64,000 bases of DNA from Nageia nagi (lineage: Eukaryota > Pinophyta). The notes under the pieces are model-generated. The model saw only the letters and a program-made list of their open reading frames with translations. It searched no databases and was not told where the DNA came from. The translations under genes and the position numbers were made by a program. Location of the stretch: positions 6,138,001 through 6,202,000 of the forward strand of contig JBITNC010000002.1 in NCBI GenBank assembly GCA_050084985.1, written 5' to 3'. The first letter of the stretch is position 1. The number at the start of each line of letters is the position of its first letter. Below, piece by piece: positions 35,238-47,350 of the stretch.

Positions 35238-36655
35238 CGACTGTACAAAAAATTGGAATGCTTTGATAGCATTCATAGCTGCCAATATTTCTTTATGCGG
35301 TGATGCATAATTAAGTTGAGTTCTAGAAAAAGAACCAGATGCATACCTACATATTTTTTCACTAGTTGCTATGATTTCTTTAAGGATAGCTCCCCAATGT
35401 TTGTCACTTGCATCTATTTTAATTACCTTCTTTTCGAAACCAGGTAATGACATTTCTGGAAGATCTTGACACTTCTTCTTAATCCTTTGAACAGCTAGTG
35501 TCATTTCTTCGTTCCACTTTGGGGGATTCTTTTTTAATCTTTTATTCAATAGCAATCTATCTGTAGCTACTGATTGATAATAACCAGCAATATAATTCAC
35601 ACATCCTAAAAATCTCTGCAACTGATTCAGATCTAATATTTGTTCTAGAAAATTCTGAATCTGTTTAAAGATGTGATCCTGTAACTTAACCTATCCACTG
35701 GTTATCTATAAACCTAAAAATCAATAGACTCTTTATAGAATATACATTTCTTGGTCGAAAGAACCAAGCCATTTTTAAAGCACAAATCATAGAATTCTTC
35801 TAAATGCTTGATGTGCTGTTTCACATCCTTACTGAAAACAAGGATGTCATCAATATAAACACAAATGAATGAACTGCAAGCTCCAAATATAGAATCCATC
35901 AGTTTTTGGAAAATAGAGGGTGCAATTTTAAGGCCAAATAGGAGTACCTTCCACTGATACTGACCTCCTTGAACAACAAATGAGGTCTTTGGCCGATCTT
36001 CAGGTTTTACTTGAATTTGCCAAAATCCTGACTTCAAGTCGAACTTTGAAAACACACTAACAGATTCAAGTCTTCTCAGTATTTCATCCTTGGTAGGGAT
36101 AGGATGTTGAATAGGAACTACATACTGGTTCAATGGTTTGTAGTTTATAACCAGTCTCTTCTTTTCTCTGACCTATTTTGAGCATTTGTTAACATAAAAT
36201 GCTGCACAAGCCCAAGGTGAATCTGAGGGTTCAATAAGATCCTTTTTTAAGAGATCAGAGATCTCTTCTTCACATTCTTGTCTGAGTGTGGGGTTGAACC
36301 CAATATGGTGTGCCTTAAAGAAGGGTTCCACTATTTTGCCATTTTTCTCAATAAGCTTTAGCTTAATTTCACACTCATGAATTTTTCTAGCTCTGTATGC
36401 AGTAGGGTCTTCAGAGCATAAATTCTTCTGTATTTTTTCTATGATCTCATTGAGATTAGATTGATTCATCCTAATCTCCTTGGGAATCCAATCCACTTTC
36501 TTTAATTTTCTTTTAGCTGACTGAAGTGGAATAACTGAGTCATAGAAGCTTTTCAAAACAAATTTCTGACCTTTTAAGATAATATGATTATCTTCTGTTA
36601 TGCTAAAAGGTCACAGTTTAAGCAGGCTATCATAACCAATCATTAAATCGTAGCT
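35238..36655 (-). pseudogene. Caulimovirid reverse transcriptase-RNase H region
   Basis: RT blocks in order: DSPWACAAFYVNK (end of the 36,173-36,556 frame), LVINYKPLNQYV, FDLKSGFWQIQV, LLFGLKIAPSIFQKLMD, and CVYIDDILVFSK with YIDD intact at 35,846-35,857. RNase H follows (RFLGCVNYIAGYY, KVIKIDASDKHWGAIL, LNYASPHKEILAA), holding D and E of the active site. Breaks: TGA at 36,611, TAG at 36,173, frameshift about 35,708-35,720, TAG at 35,706 and 35,691, TAG at 35,235. The enzyme would copy the pregenomic RNA to DNA. Confidence 0.78.
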
Positions 36656-37357
36656 CTACATTTCATGCTGAATAAGTTTAAACTGAATGATATGCTTACC
36701 AAAAATAAAAGGTACCTCTGTAGAGAACATGGAGGTGATTCTTTCAGAGTTGAAAGTAAGGCTGACTCTATCCTCTATCCATAAGTCCTCAGGGATAGCA
36801 TTCCTTCTAGCCAAACTACATTCTCCACCTGTATCAATCAAGGCATCTAAAGAGTAAGCTTTATAGCCAGACAACTTGATAGTCATTGTGCAAATGGGAG
36901 AATATGAGTGTTTGACAAGATTAACACTCATGTCAGGTAAACTCTGATATGCAGGGTCATGCTCAAGTTCAGTTTCATACTGAACAGCTTCTGTGAAAGC
37001 TTCTTCTTCTTTTAGGAGCTCTTCAAGCTCACTTGTAGCTTTTGCTATGAACTTTTGAAGCTTTGTAATTCTTTCTACTCTCCATTCTGCCCTTTCCTTG
37101 TAATTTTGTTTTCTAGGGACATCAAGTACATGCCTTTCTTTAGCAGGAGACTTTAATGGAGGTTCTTCTGCAAAATGGACTTCTTTCCCAGATGTTTCTA
37201 AATCTGTATGTACAACATCTATTAGTTTCAATAATCCTTTTTGCCTTAAACAAATATCACATGTACAATGTTTAGAATGTCCTGTTGTATCCCTAGAAGC
37301 TTTGGGCCTAAATCTATCATTAAACTGAGTGGCGGACATAAACTGTAACTGAGGCAT
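36656..37357 (-). pseudogene. Caulimovirid protease region
   Basis: 233 codons between two TAG stops. Residues 29-36 (KHCTCDIC) form a small cysteine cluster. Residues about 95-125 are a charged helix. The retropepsin domain starts near residue 143; the active-site triad D-T-G is at residues 175-177 (within DALIDTGGEC), with the second half SLARRNAIPEDLW typical of pararetroviral proteases. The frame is the same as that of the neighbouring pieces on both sides, so they once formed one polyprotein. The protease would cut the polyprotein; the copy here is broken upstream and downstream. Confidence 0.7.
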
Positions 37358-37399
37358 TTTTACAAAACTTTCTCCTTCACCAGGTTTTTGTAGAGCACT

Positions 37400-37730
37400 C
37401 TAAGACTGATACTGAGTAGTATAATACTGGTCTTGGAGAGAACCAAGCAAATTCTCTAGATGAGTTTTCTTAGCCAGATCATAAAATGGAGTTTTGAACA
37501 ACTGCTCCTGGGCTTCTTGAATTTGCTGGGACAGATCTAGTAAAGAGGGTTTGCCATAACTGCTATTATGACTGTACATTTTGATTTGAAAATCTATGTC
37601 AGAATCTACATCTGACTCTGTACTACTAGAAGCTGAGGAAGAATCCTGTACATGCATATTTATAGGGATTTCTGAATCATATTCAATATCAGAACTGAAA
37701 CCTTCAGAATCTGATATTAATCAATCTAGT
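37400..37730 (-). pseudogene. Caulimovirid polyprotein, serine/acid-rich N-terminal piece (truncated)
   Basis: The frame is open from about 37,715 to a TAG at 37,400. It begins with a very acidic, serine-rich stretch (SSASSSTESDVDSDIDF) and continues into a glutamine-rich helical segment (LLDLSQQIQEAQEQLF). Acidic, serine-rich stretches like this flank coat-protein regions in this virus family; that comparison is inference. The 5' side is cut off and a TGA lies near 37,718, so the original start is not present. Confidence 0.5.
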
Positions 37731-38689
37731 TTAATATCCAATGATATTATATTTTATCGATATTCTTAATCATTACTATTTAGAATGATAAATATTTATA
37801 AAGTTTCAACCATTCATGAGATTTAGAATTCAATCTTGATATATTATAATTACAATAATATTTTATCATTTAGTTTAATTTGTAAGCTAAATACATTGTA
37901 GGATCATATGTCAATGATGTTTAAGCCTATCCACTAAAATTAACTATCCTCATACTACTATTGATTAAGCTCATCATATTTTGTAAATTTAGTATTAAAA
38001 TTGTTACCCTATAAGGTATCTATTTCATTTTATTTTATTCTTATGAGGAATATCTTGAAAAATGCAATCATTCATTCCATACTACTCCAAACATTCATGA
38101 ACTTAATGGAAATAATATAACCCTATTACAAGTTGGAAAGGTAACAACACATCTTATAAGTTATTCAATGTCAATTCAATTTTACCACATTATCTCAACT
38201 TAAATTTATTTATAGATAACTCAAAGGAAACATCTCATATATTATGTAAACCATAAGAGACAAAAGCATTCACCATATAACATTATGATTTGAGCTATGC
38301 TTGGGAAAAACCCTAAGGCATTACAAGTAGTTTTCACTACCCTACTTCAAAGGAAACCCTTAATAATATCCTTTAATTATTATAATTAATATTATTACAT
38401 CCATATCCTTGTAAACATATATCACCATACATTTACAAAACTTATAGGTATACATCAATTTACATGTAGCACTATAAAAAAAACTCTAAATTTTCACAAC
38501 TAAATAATAGGAACTTATTTAGTAAATACAAAAGCTATAATAAGGCATATCCTATACCATAAATTCAGTTTCCATATATTCTTATAGGATTCTTCCACAA
38601 CATTACTTCACTAAACCATGATGTTCCACACACCCATGAAGTCCTTAAACCAAGTGTTTCAAAAATACACATATATCATAACACCTATT
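37731..38689. other. AT-rich sequence without recognisable genes
   Basis: No frame, LTR or RNA pattern could be supported between the caulimovirid fragment and the diverged repeat array. Confidence 0.5.
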
Positions 38690-39420
38690 ATACTTAACAA
38701 TAATAAGGTGTTCACATTATCAACATTATATAACTAAGTACTAGGAGAAAGCATCATTGCATAAGTAACAAGATGATCTATACATCACAACACTAAATGA
38801 CAAAATATCCACAACACCTCAATTCAAAAGATAAGGTGATATCAATATCAAAATAATGAATAATAATGTACTTACCACACTTTGTTTACAAATAATAAGG
38901 TGTTAACAAAACTAAAACATCAAGTGACAAAGTAATTCACAATACCTCAATATCAAATAATATATTATTCATAATACTATAAACATATCAATGCATTAAT
39001 AACCAAACTCACATGTATCTAAATACATCCTCACCTATAACACATGATTAAGTTGTCACCTCACCTACTATAATAAGCCAGGTGTTCTCAACAATCATCA
39101 AAAGATAAAATATTTTCCCAACATATAAGATAAGGTATTTTCTAATAGTACACATTATCAAATTTAATATAAACATAATACCACAATATCAAAGGATAAG
39201 GTATTTCCACAACACCTCCACATCAAATGAAAGTTTGTTTCCACAATACCATAATCATCAAAAGAACAAATATCTCATATCATTATCATCAATGACAAAG
39301 TATCTCATATCATTATCATGCACTTAATATACTTAACAATATTAAAGCATCTCTAATATTCTATGACTATCAAGTGATGAAATTTTTTCAATATCTAAAA
39401 TAATAAATATATATCAATAC
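38690..39420. repeat. Diverged tandem/dispersed short repeats
   Basis: The core AT(A/C)AAGGT(G/A)TT recurs at about 38,702, 38,831, 38,888, 39,081, 39,141 and 39,199. It is usually preceded by ATCAAA.. and followed 10-30 bases later by ACAACACCTC or ACAATACC. Spacing is irregular (about 45-190 bases). A clean sub-repeat TATCTCATATCATTATCAT lies at 39,271 and 39,301. This looks like an old minisatellite-like array. Confidence 0.6.
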
Positions 39421-39812
39421 CAAAACATAGTACCAATAATATGGTACCCACTCAATTATCGATCAACTGTTCTATTATTAATCACCAAGTATAGCAATCA
39501 TACTATAATATACTTTAGTTTCTATTAAAGAAATTACATACCATAAATATATCTTTATGGTTAAGGATTATCTAACATCCATAATGCTCTAAGAAATACT
39601 CCACCTTATTTTACATAATAAGTGATCTTACCATGTCTATGGTATTTTGATATCATATCAATATGTTAATATGCAAGAAAAAAATGAATATACCTAAAAT
39701 ACATTCAAATATGTTAGGGATATTTTACCATTTATCCAATTGAATTTCAAACCAATCCCTTCTTCCTAAATTATGGGATACTTTCTTATAATATATCAAC
39801 TAATGTATTATT

Positions 39813-40620
39813 TGTTAGAAAATTATATACTACAGAGCAATGGAACACATAAATATTGCAGAAAATATAAACACAGAAAATGCATAAACAAGAGAGACAC
39901 AGATATATGTGGTTCACCCAGTTTGGGCTACGTCCACACCAAACAGCCAGTCCTTCCTTTCTATTATCCAGCAAAGTGAAGAGATACAACCTACAACAGA
40001 TCCGTTGTAATATCCTCTATTTTCTCTCACAGTCTCACGTCTCTATTTCTCGCTCACTATATCACGTCTATTATAATGCCCTCATATAAAGAGAGGGGTT
40101 GCCTTCTAGGGCAAAAACCCTAAACTAAACATAAGTTCTACCGTCAAATCATTCGCCTAATGAACGGTCCAGATTGACTAGAAATTACTATACTTTTACA
40201 AGACAATTTTACATCTATTTTTAGCTTCGGGGGCGCTACCCCTGAACCTCCACCGGGGGACCGCTGGCCCCCAGACCCCCCAACCGGGGGGGACATTCCC
40301 CCCGAACCCCCGTAGGGGGGACAAGTCCCCCCTGCAACCCCCCCGCGTGGAGGGGTGTACAAACTTCCTGGGGTATACATCCGGCTGAAATAAAGAATTC
40401 TAAATAATCATGCTCCACACACAACATTATTACTCAAAATAATAGGAATAATCCTTCCATTTAATAATAAACCAAAGATTAATTAGTAATACCTCAAAAG
40501 TAACCAATTGAATAAATTAATACCTAATTCATCTATTGAATTCAATCATTAATATGAAAATATTAGCATAATATTTTGAGAAGTAAATGTACAGGATTAC
40601 CTGTAATTTAACCTCCAACA
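39813..40620 (+). repeat. Copia-type LTR (probably solo or truncated), plus strand
   Basis: It begins TGTTAGAAAATTATATAC, continues with the segment GTGGTTCACCCAGTTTGGGC then TACGTCCAC that many plant copia LTRs carry, and has a TATA box at 40,085-40,090. It ends ACCTCCAACA at 40,620, so TGTT...AACA ends are present. Flanking five-base words (TTATT on the left, TCTCA on the right) do not match, so either the right end is misjudged or the element recombined. No primer site follows. The region 40,226-40,352 is an exceptional GC-rich block. Confidence 0.6.
40226..40352. other. GC-rich hairpin block inside the copia LTR
   Basis: Alternating runs of five to seven C and G in a window that is otherwise strongly AT-rich. 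A perfect inverted repeat GGGGGGAC-AA-GTCCCCCC lies at 40,315-40,332, and a second, G-run/ACATT/C-run, at 40,286-40,303. On the minus strand the block shows many G runs. Open frames of 60-80 codons here (glycine- and proline-rich) are products of base composition. Confidence 0.85.
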
Positions 40621-42581
40621 TCTCAAACTATAATTGCATTCAATTTTCTATATGATGTCTCTTTTACTCACTTCTAGAAGGGAATACCATCACCTCTACA
40701 ACTCCTATGATCACTTCAATATATGAGCTCCATGTTTCTAACATAAATGTTAGAGATAGATTAGGTTGTAGCATGGCACTCAAAACATTCTCAAATGTTC
40801 TTCTAAACTCTAATGGTGGTTCCTAGAATGTCTTTGAGTATGCTACCTAACTTATTACTATGCATCACTTATCTTTCATAGATATCTAGATGAGTTTCTA
40901 GGTGAAATCACTTGATCTACATATTCCATGAGTTTGCATTATGTGTTTTGGGTAACATTGTTTCAACTTATTTGACTTGTCCACATTCGAAATTTAGTAT
41001 AGAACAAGAAATAGTGGTTTTATTATGTCAAATAATATTCCCCTAATGCTTTTAACATGTTCATTTTGTACATAACCTATATTCAGTGGGTTCATGAGAT
41101 TATGGTGGTAACATACACCTTGTCAATCAATTTGTAGGTTATTCCTATTTATCCATTTGGTACATAACCTATGGTTAGTGTAGTCCATGATATCATGTCT
41201 TTGTACTACATTTTCTTAGAAGGGTTCATCCTGTTCAACATATCTATTATGTGTATATCCTCAACAACATTCTATGTAAAACCATTTTCGACTCTCCTTT
41301 GATGAGTATCCATACATCCTTGAGTTCCCATGGTGGCACCTATTGGATTGAATATGAAATGGTTGCTAAATTTTTTCTTTACTCTTGAGATCTTATTCCT
41401 ATTAAGTCTTGAGATCCTCTTCTTCAAAAATGCTTTTGTGCTCACTCCCTTTATCATATTCCATAAAATCATGGTGGTATCATCTTCCTTGTAATAAAAT
41501 TCCCTAGTCATTTCAACATATTCATTCCTTAACATATTTGTCATCCAATTTTACTCTTTACTTCAATCCATTGAGTGGAGTTCCATTTCTACATGGCTAT
41601 ACACACTCCACCAAAAGAGCTCTCCTTACCCTCCTAACTACACAACCACTCCCCTTAATTATAACACTTGGTTAACCTCCACTGACTATAATAATGGTGT
41701 GTCATGAGTAATATAACATCCAAATGGACGATAAGGATTACTTCTTCAACTTAGTGGTTATGGTTTCTCAACTACCCTCTCTTCTAATGTATGAATCCAC
41801 TAAATCCTCCTTATCCTCATTAAATCTCTTCAAAGAGTTTAGGTTAGGGTAGATGCTTTTGATTTTAGTAATAAGGTTTTAGGATTAATTTAGTTACCTA
41901 GGTATTTTAGGTACTAACATTAATCTACTAACCTAAAAAAAATTATTAATCTAGATAAACTCCATTTATCTAAATTAATTACTAACATTAATGTTTTCTC
42001 TATTTAAAATAATAACAATATTTGAAATAAATAATTAATTGATATCATGGAGCTCTATTGCTCACATGTCTATATAACTTAAAATACCCAAATGTGGATA
42101 TTATCAAATTATAAATCACTATCTAATTATTTATAATAAATATCAAAATTGAATTATATTTAAATTTGTTTTTAAATATCTAGTACCTAATTTAAATAGA
42201 TTATAATCTTTAGGTATATTTAAATCAACATTTAAATATCATTAATCAACCATTAATAATTACTTTATCTCATGAAAATCTTACATCTCATATTAAAACA
42301 TTAGAATCTTAAAGTTTACACTTCACCTTACAACCTTCGAAGGTCTTTTCCTATTCAACCATCAATCAAAGAATCAAGAGGACTCTAAAAATTAGTCCAT
42401 GACACTACATATGAAGAATATATAGAGCTAAGAAGATCAAATTTTGATAATTTAAATCTTAACTATATCTTTGCAATAAAAATTAACTGAGTAGTTGAAG
42501 TAGTATTCTGTAGTAGTTGTTGGCCAAAGAGATACATGAAAACTTTTGTTCTCAAAATTTGAATGTTAAAACCATGAAACA
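40621..42581. other. AT-rich sequence; one short unassigned frame
   Basis: 41,272-41,544 (-) is open for 90 codons and hydrophilic (FLKKRISRLNRNKISRVKKKF), but I cannot place it in a family. The rest holds no supported feature. Confidence 0.35.
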
Positions 42582-43075
42582 TTATTTTATTTCATTATCC
42601 CCCTTAGAGTAAATGACTTGAATTCTAATTTGATTTTGAATACTAAGGAATTGATATTTTGGAAGTGCTTTGGTGAAGATGTTTGCAAGATAATATTTAG
42701 ACTTACAAAATTTGAATTTAATGAATTCAATTTTCATTAAGTCTCTCATAAAATGATGGTGAATGTCAATATAATTTCTTTTATTATGAAACATTGGATT
42801 ATTTATCATGATAATGGCATTAGTGTTATCATAGTGAATTGTAATTGGCTGACCAATTTCCATTCCAAAGTCTTAAAACAATTTAGCCATCCAAATTGCT
42901 TATGTACAAGTAGAGGAGGTATCCCTATATTCTTCTTCAAAAGTGGAAAAATAAATTATATATTATTCCTACTACTACAAAAAATTAATGATTCACCAAA
43001 GAAGGTTTATTGAGATATTATTTTTCTATCATTAAGGCTTTCGGCCCAATCAACATATGTGTATACTTCAAGATT
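42582..43075 (-). pseudogene. Copia RNase H fragment
   Basis: The frame at 42,582-42,863 reads PITIHYDNTNAIIMINNPMF, then KRNYIDIHHHFMRDLM and KYYLANIFTKALPK, the classic C-terminal half of copia RNase H. Upstream in shifted frames, SRNN, an E-EY segment (FEEEYRDTSS) and YTYVDWAESLNDRK extend it to about 43,075. No RT precedes it. Isolated fragment, or remnant of the element whose LTR lies at 39,813. Confidence 0.7.
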
Positions 43076-43816
43076 GTTAGAATTACTAGCTTTATACACC
43101 ATATCTGTAGATGCCTACAAATGATTTATTATTTATTTAATAAATGGTATTTAGACTTTCTAAATGTCTTATTTCAATATTACAAATATCAAGATAAAGT
43201 TGATATTACAATGTGCTAGGGCCAATGCAATGTCATATGCTATGGTTCGTGTTTCAAATATCTTGAATACAACAAAGTTTTATATTATTGCTAGAGGTCA
43301 ACCTTCACTCCTCTCTATGTATTTGCAGGATATATATACAAGTGGAATAGGTTGAGCTCCATAGATCAAAACTCTTTGATATGATAAGATCTCTGATAGG
43401 TGGTTTTCTACTGCAATCTTCATCAAGCAATGATATCTTTTAATGCCACTTATTATGAGAAATTGTTATACTTTGAGCTCTAAAACTTTATATCTTTTGC
43501 ATAGTCCATAATTATTCATATTCAATGCTATTAACATCATGCATCTTGAGGATCAATGGTTTCAAATTTTGGTGGTAGAAGCTATTGATTCATGCATACA
43601 AAGATCCATTACGAGCTCACCTCCAATTCGATCCCAATCCTCTAAATATCAATTGATATTTGCTTTTGAGAGTTGTACATACACTCCATATCAGGTGCAT
43701 GATTTTCATATATATATATTTTATATTCAATATAGTGTACATATATAGCTCTTATTATATTATATATAATTTATTTATTATGTATATTCATATTTTACAC
43801 AATTTAGGGTCTACAT
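43076..43816. other. AT-rich stretch, probably the LTR of gypsy element D
   Basis: The part before 43,817 ends TTTAGGGTCTACA and is directly followed by a primer-site-like sequence and gag, so it probably includes the 5' LTR. The left boundary cannot be fixed. Confidence 0.35.
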
Positions 43817-45865
43817 TTTGGTGAACCTGATATTCTTATACACCTAGATTCCATTCTAGGGAATCCCTTCTTAGGAGTTATGAATCCATTATTGTTATTA
43901 TATATTCCCTTACCTAAGTTTCTTAGAGTAATGGCTCAAGAAAATGATAAAACTAGGGTTTGTTCTACCTATATTCCAAAGATGAATTTGAATGAAGAAT
44001 AATCTAGGGCTTTTAGAAGTAAGATCCATTTTGATGAGATCATGATAAGTGTTAGGGTTAACCCTGATTTACCTATACAAGTGCAAGAGCCTGATCCCAA
44101 GGATGTTATGGATATTGATGAGGATAATGATACTAACTCTATCAATTCTAGCAAAAGATTGGATATTATTGAACAAACCCCAAATGAGGTTCATATGTAT
44201 TTTACTAATTATGATTTTGATAATGTAAGTTTGGAGAGTCATGGTGATACTTTTGATAGTGATGTTGAAATTGAAGGATTAGACAAAATTATTAGACATG
44301 TTAGATCAATAAATAAATTAATATCTAATAAGGAAAAATTAAAGTATTATCTTACTGACAATGCTAATTAGGTTATATATATCCTAACATATTATGAGTT
44401 ATTAGAAGCAGATCCTACAACTTTGCAATCTTTGTAGTGTCTGTAAAATGGAGGGTTTTTATCATCAAGAAAAACATCGTTAATGACATGTATTGTACGC
44501 ATGCTATTAAAAATGTGGAACCAAAGGAAACTAAACCTCTGAAAAAGATGATCACCGAGGATGCCAATGAGGGGAGCGAAGCAAAGTTTGAACCTCTAGT
44601 AACCTAGATTAAAGATCATAATCCTTGTATGATTCTTGAGGGTTCTAATAGGGAAAAAGGTAAGAGTATTTTATGTGATGATGAAATTGCAAAAAATATT
44701 ACTAAATAAAGTTTTTTTGTAATTAATAATGCTTATGTACATACCCCTAGTTGGTCAAAAGAAGAGCATGATATACAGGTTGTTGCTATTTTTGAAGCTT
44801 AAGAAATTGATTACTTTCAAAAGGCTAATGAAGATCAACAATTATAGTTTATGTTGGAATTTATTGATAACCTTGAACATGAAATAATACATAGGATTGG
44901 ACCATTTGTGTTACTAAAAGAGAATGAACTTATAAGGGAAAAAGAAAATAAACCAACCTTCCAAAATAGCAATGCACCACCACACACCCTATCACCAGAC
45001 CTAAAGACCAATATACATGTAGGGAATAAGTCTATAATGCAAAACCAATAATCAAAACAACCTCCTATAGTACCAAATAATGGAAAGCCAATTCAAGAAA
45101 GGATTGAAAATTTAGAAAAAGAAATGCATGAGGATGATGAAGATGATTTCTTATGTTTCTTAAAGCATCCATTGACTTATAGAATTATTTCTAAGTTGTT
45201 TGTTTGTAAAAAGAGTATGAAATTTATGAAATTTGATGGTTTACAAGATCCGAAAATGCATGTTAGAAAATTTCAAGAGGAACATATTGAATATGTTCAT
45301 AATAGAGATATGCTTGCAAAATTATTTTCAAGTAGCTTGAAAGATGATGCATTGAAATGGTACTTTAGTCTTCTTGAAAAAGAGTATTGATAAGTATGAA
45401 GATTTGATACATAAATTTTTGAAAAAATTTAGATATAACATAGAAAAAGTTCAATTCAAGGATTTTGTAAAATTAAGCAATTGCCTAATCAATCTATGTC
45501 GAATTTTGTGAAAGTATGGAAACAAATTGCAAATAAAATCTTTATGCTAAAGCAAGATTTAAAGAATACTTTTTCAAATGTTCTATTGCCTATGTATAAA
45601 ATATAGGTTGTAAATAATAATGGATTGATATTAGCTGACATGATAGATATTTTGCTTAAAAAGGAAGATTCTATCAAGCAAACTTATAAGAAACATTATC
45701 AAACATCTCAAATGTATGAAAAGAAAGCAAAACCTCAAATGTATGAAAAGAAGGAAAAATAAGAAGTTGCTACAACTAAGGTTGATAGAAAAAAGACTAG
45801 ACCACAAGGGAAGTTTACTAAGCTAATTGATACTATTGATAATATTCTTAATGTGCTAATAGATT
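43817..45865 (+). mobile_element. Gypsy element D: leader and gag remnant, Tat-like
   Basis: TTTTGGTGAACCTGATATTC (43,817-43,836) resembles the primer-site region of plant gypsy elements after an LTR end in ..CTACA. A gag frame starts near 43,931 (ATGGCTCAAGAAAATG) and continues in open pieces 44,042-44,371 and 44,851-45,051. The frame of 45,124-45,390 has the gag core KFDGLQDPKMHVRKFQEEH and LFSSSLKDDALKWYFSL. Beyond, in shifted frames, DKYEDLIHKFLKKFRYN and finally QGKFTKLIDTIDNIL (about 45,805-45,860) complete the gag pattern. Nothing after gag is present. Several stops. Confidence 0.6.
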
Positions 45866-47350
45866 TTTAGCATGAGGATCATGATTTTTTTATCCTACTT
45901 TTTGTTTCAAAACATCTCTAGTATTATATGAAATTGTAGTATTATGATTCCAAAAAATTTCAATTAAAGATTTATTTTCATGATTCACTTTCATGTCAGA
46001 ACATGGGAGTCTTCCACTAAAACTCACACATTGGTTGACTAGATTTGTTTCAATATTTTTTCTTCTCTTTGTAGGTCTTTGTAAAGTTTTACAATTAATG
46101 TTTAAAAATCCACTAACCTTACCTATGATTTTTTTACTTGAATTTATTTGACTAACTAAAGTTGTTATAACTCGACATGTTGCATTCTTATCTTTAGATT
46201 GAATCTTCTTTCCTATATATTCAATGGTACTAGCAATAGTGAATATAACTTGTTTAAGGGTTCATATTTCTTTACACAAATACCTAAATTTTTCACTACC
46301 TTTCTCATTTTTACAATTTTCATTAATTGCAATAGGAGTTGATATTGAAAACCTAATATTTTCTTAGAGAAAAATTGATCATATACCATATTTGCATATC
46401 TTCTTATTTATCTCTAAGATTTCTTACCAAGGATATTATCTAATCTATTACTTTCAATTTGAAAAACATATTGTGAAAAGAATTATTAAAACTAGGATTT
46501 CCAATATCATTTACTCTTTCATTTTCTTCATGATTAGAATAAATAAAATCTACATTATCAAAAGAAGGGTTGAAAGGTATATCTAAATTTGATTAAATAT
46601 TCATATTTTGCATGTCATTAAAAGAAGGAGCTGAAGCCATACCTAGATTTGTATCCATAATTATCAAAATTGAAGCTTCATTCACTGGTGGATTTGAAAA
46701 TGTGGTTGGATTTGAAGCTTTATTCAATGTTGGATTTGAAGAGGTACTTCCAAAATTTTAAGCTTCATTCAATATTGGATTTGAAGAGGTACTTCCAAGA
46801 TTTGAAGCTTCTATCATATTTGCATATTCCATAGTTGCATCATGCATATTCATCTCTTCAATTATGTTCTCCTCATTGTTATCCTCCTCAATTGGAATTG
46901 AACTTGATGTTTTAATCTTTGCATATATATCCCTTTTTCTTTTTGCCTTCTTCTCTTTATTCACTTGAATTTATTCAAGTGTCAAAGTCCTCCTTGCTCT
47001 TTTTGTCTAAAGATGTTTTGAACCCATGTGATTGCTCAAGGATTTCTTCTGAAAGAGATAATTTGTTTCTTCTAAAAACACTTTCTTTCACCATCAAATA
47101 TTCATATTTCACCTTCAAAAATGTTGGAATAGTTACCACCTTTGATAAGAGATTAAAAAAGGGATTCCAAAGACCTTCTCCTCAAGAATTTTGCATTAGA
47201 AAATGCAAGAATGTCACTTTCAAAGCTATTGATGATGTAGAGTATAGACAGAATGATGTAGAGTTCAAACATAGTATTGTCCAAAGTACTATTATTAGCA
47301 ATCAATACAAAATAAACAAAATTTCATTTGTAATGAAATTTCGTTCGTAA
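45866..47350 (-). pseudogene. Unrecognised decayed repeat-family ORF, minus strand
   Basis: Minus-strand translation is protein-like over about 1.4 kb. From the right: FLKVKYEYLMVKESVFRRNK (near 47,110), KKAKRKRDIYAKIKTSSSI in the frame of 46,758-46,964, a threefold 15-residue repeat (SNLGSTSSNPILNEA type), then IFTIASTIEYIGKKIQSKD (near 46,240), VSQINSSKKIIGKVSGFLN (46,140) and NTRDVLKQKVG*KNHDPHA (45,910). I do not recognise the protein. It abuts the end of gypsy D, and its position among transposons suggests a mobile-element protein rather than a host gene. Confidence 0.4.
46675..46806. repeat. Three in-frame 42-45 bp tandem repeats
   Basis: Units start at 46,675 (42 bp), 46,717 (45 bp) and 46,762 (45 bp), each GCTT.ATTCAAT.TTGGATTTGAA followed by GAGGTACTTCCAA in units 2 and 3. 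Lengths divisible by three keep the minus-strand frame (a 14-15 residue peptide repeat). Confidence 0.9.

Larger units (their letters stand above)
33850..37730 (-). mobile_element. Endogenous caulimovirid (pararetrovirus) fragment
   Basis: Minus-strand polyprotein remnant in the order acidic serine-rich region, cysteine-bearing segment, aspartic protease, RT, RNase H, C-terminal extension, then a non-coding region with an initiator-tRNA-Met-like primer site. There is no integrase. RT-RNase H without integrase, an upstream protease, and a Met-tRNA primer site in an intergenic region are typical of Caulimoviridae. The parts that would encode movement and coat proteins are missing to the right of 37,730, where AT-rich plant sequence begins. 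The frame is interrupted by eight TAG codons, one TGA and at least one frameshift (35,708-35,720), so the copy is inactive. Genus cannot be assigned from inspection. Confidence 0.72.

Noticed and set aside
38690-39420. CRISPR-like array
   Set aside because: Spacing is irregular, repeats are diverged, and the setting is a plant nuclear genome without cas genes.
40144-40427. Glycine/proline-rich open frames on the minus strand
   Set aside because: They arise from the C/G-run block inside the LTR; no start context, family or codon pattern supports a gene.
39808-40625. Target duplication around the copia LTR at 39,813-40,620
   Set aside because: The five flanking bases (TTATT and TCTCA) differ, so a simple insertion with intact duplication is not supported.
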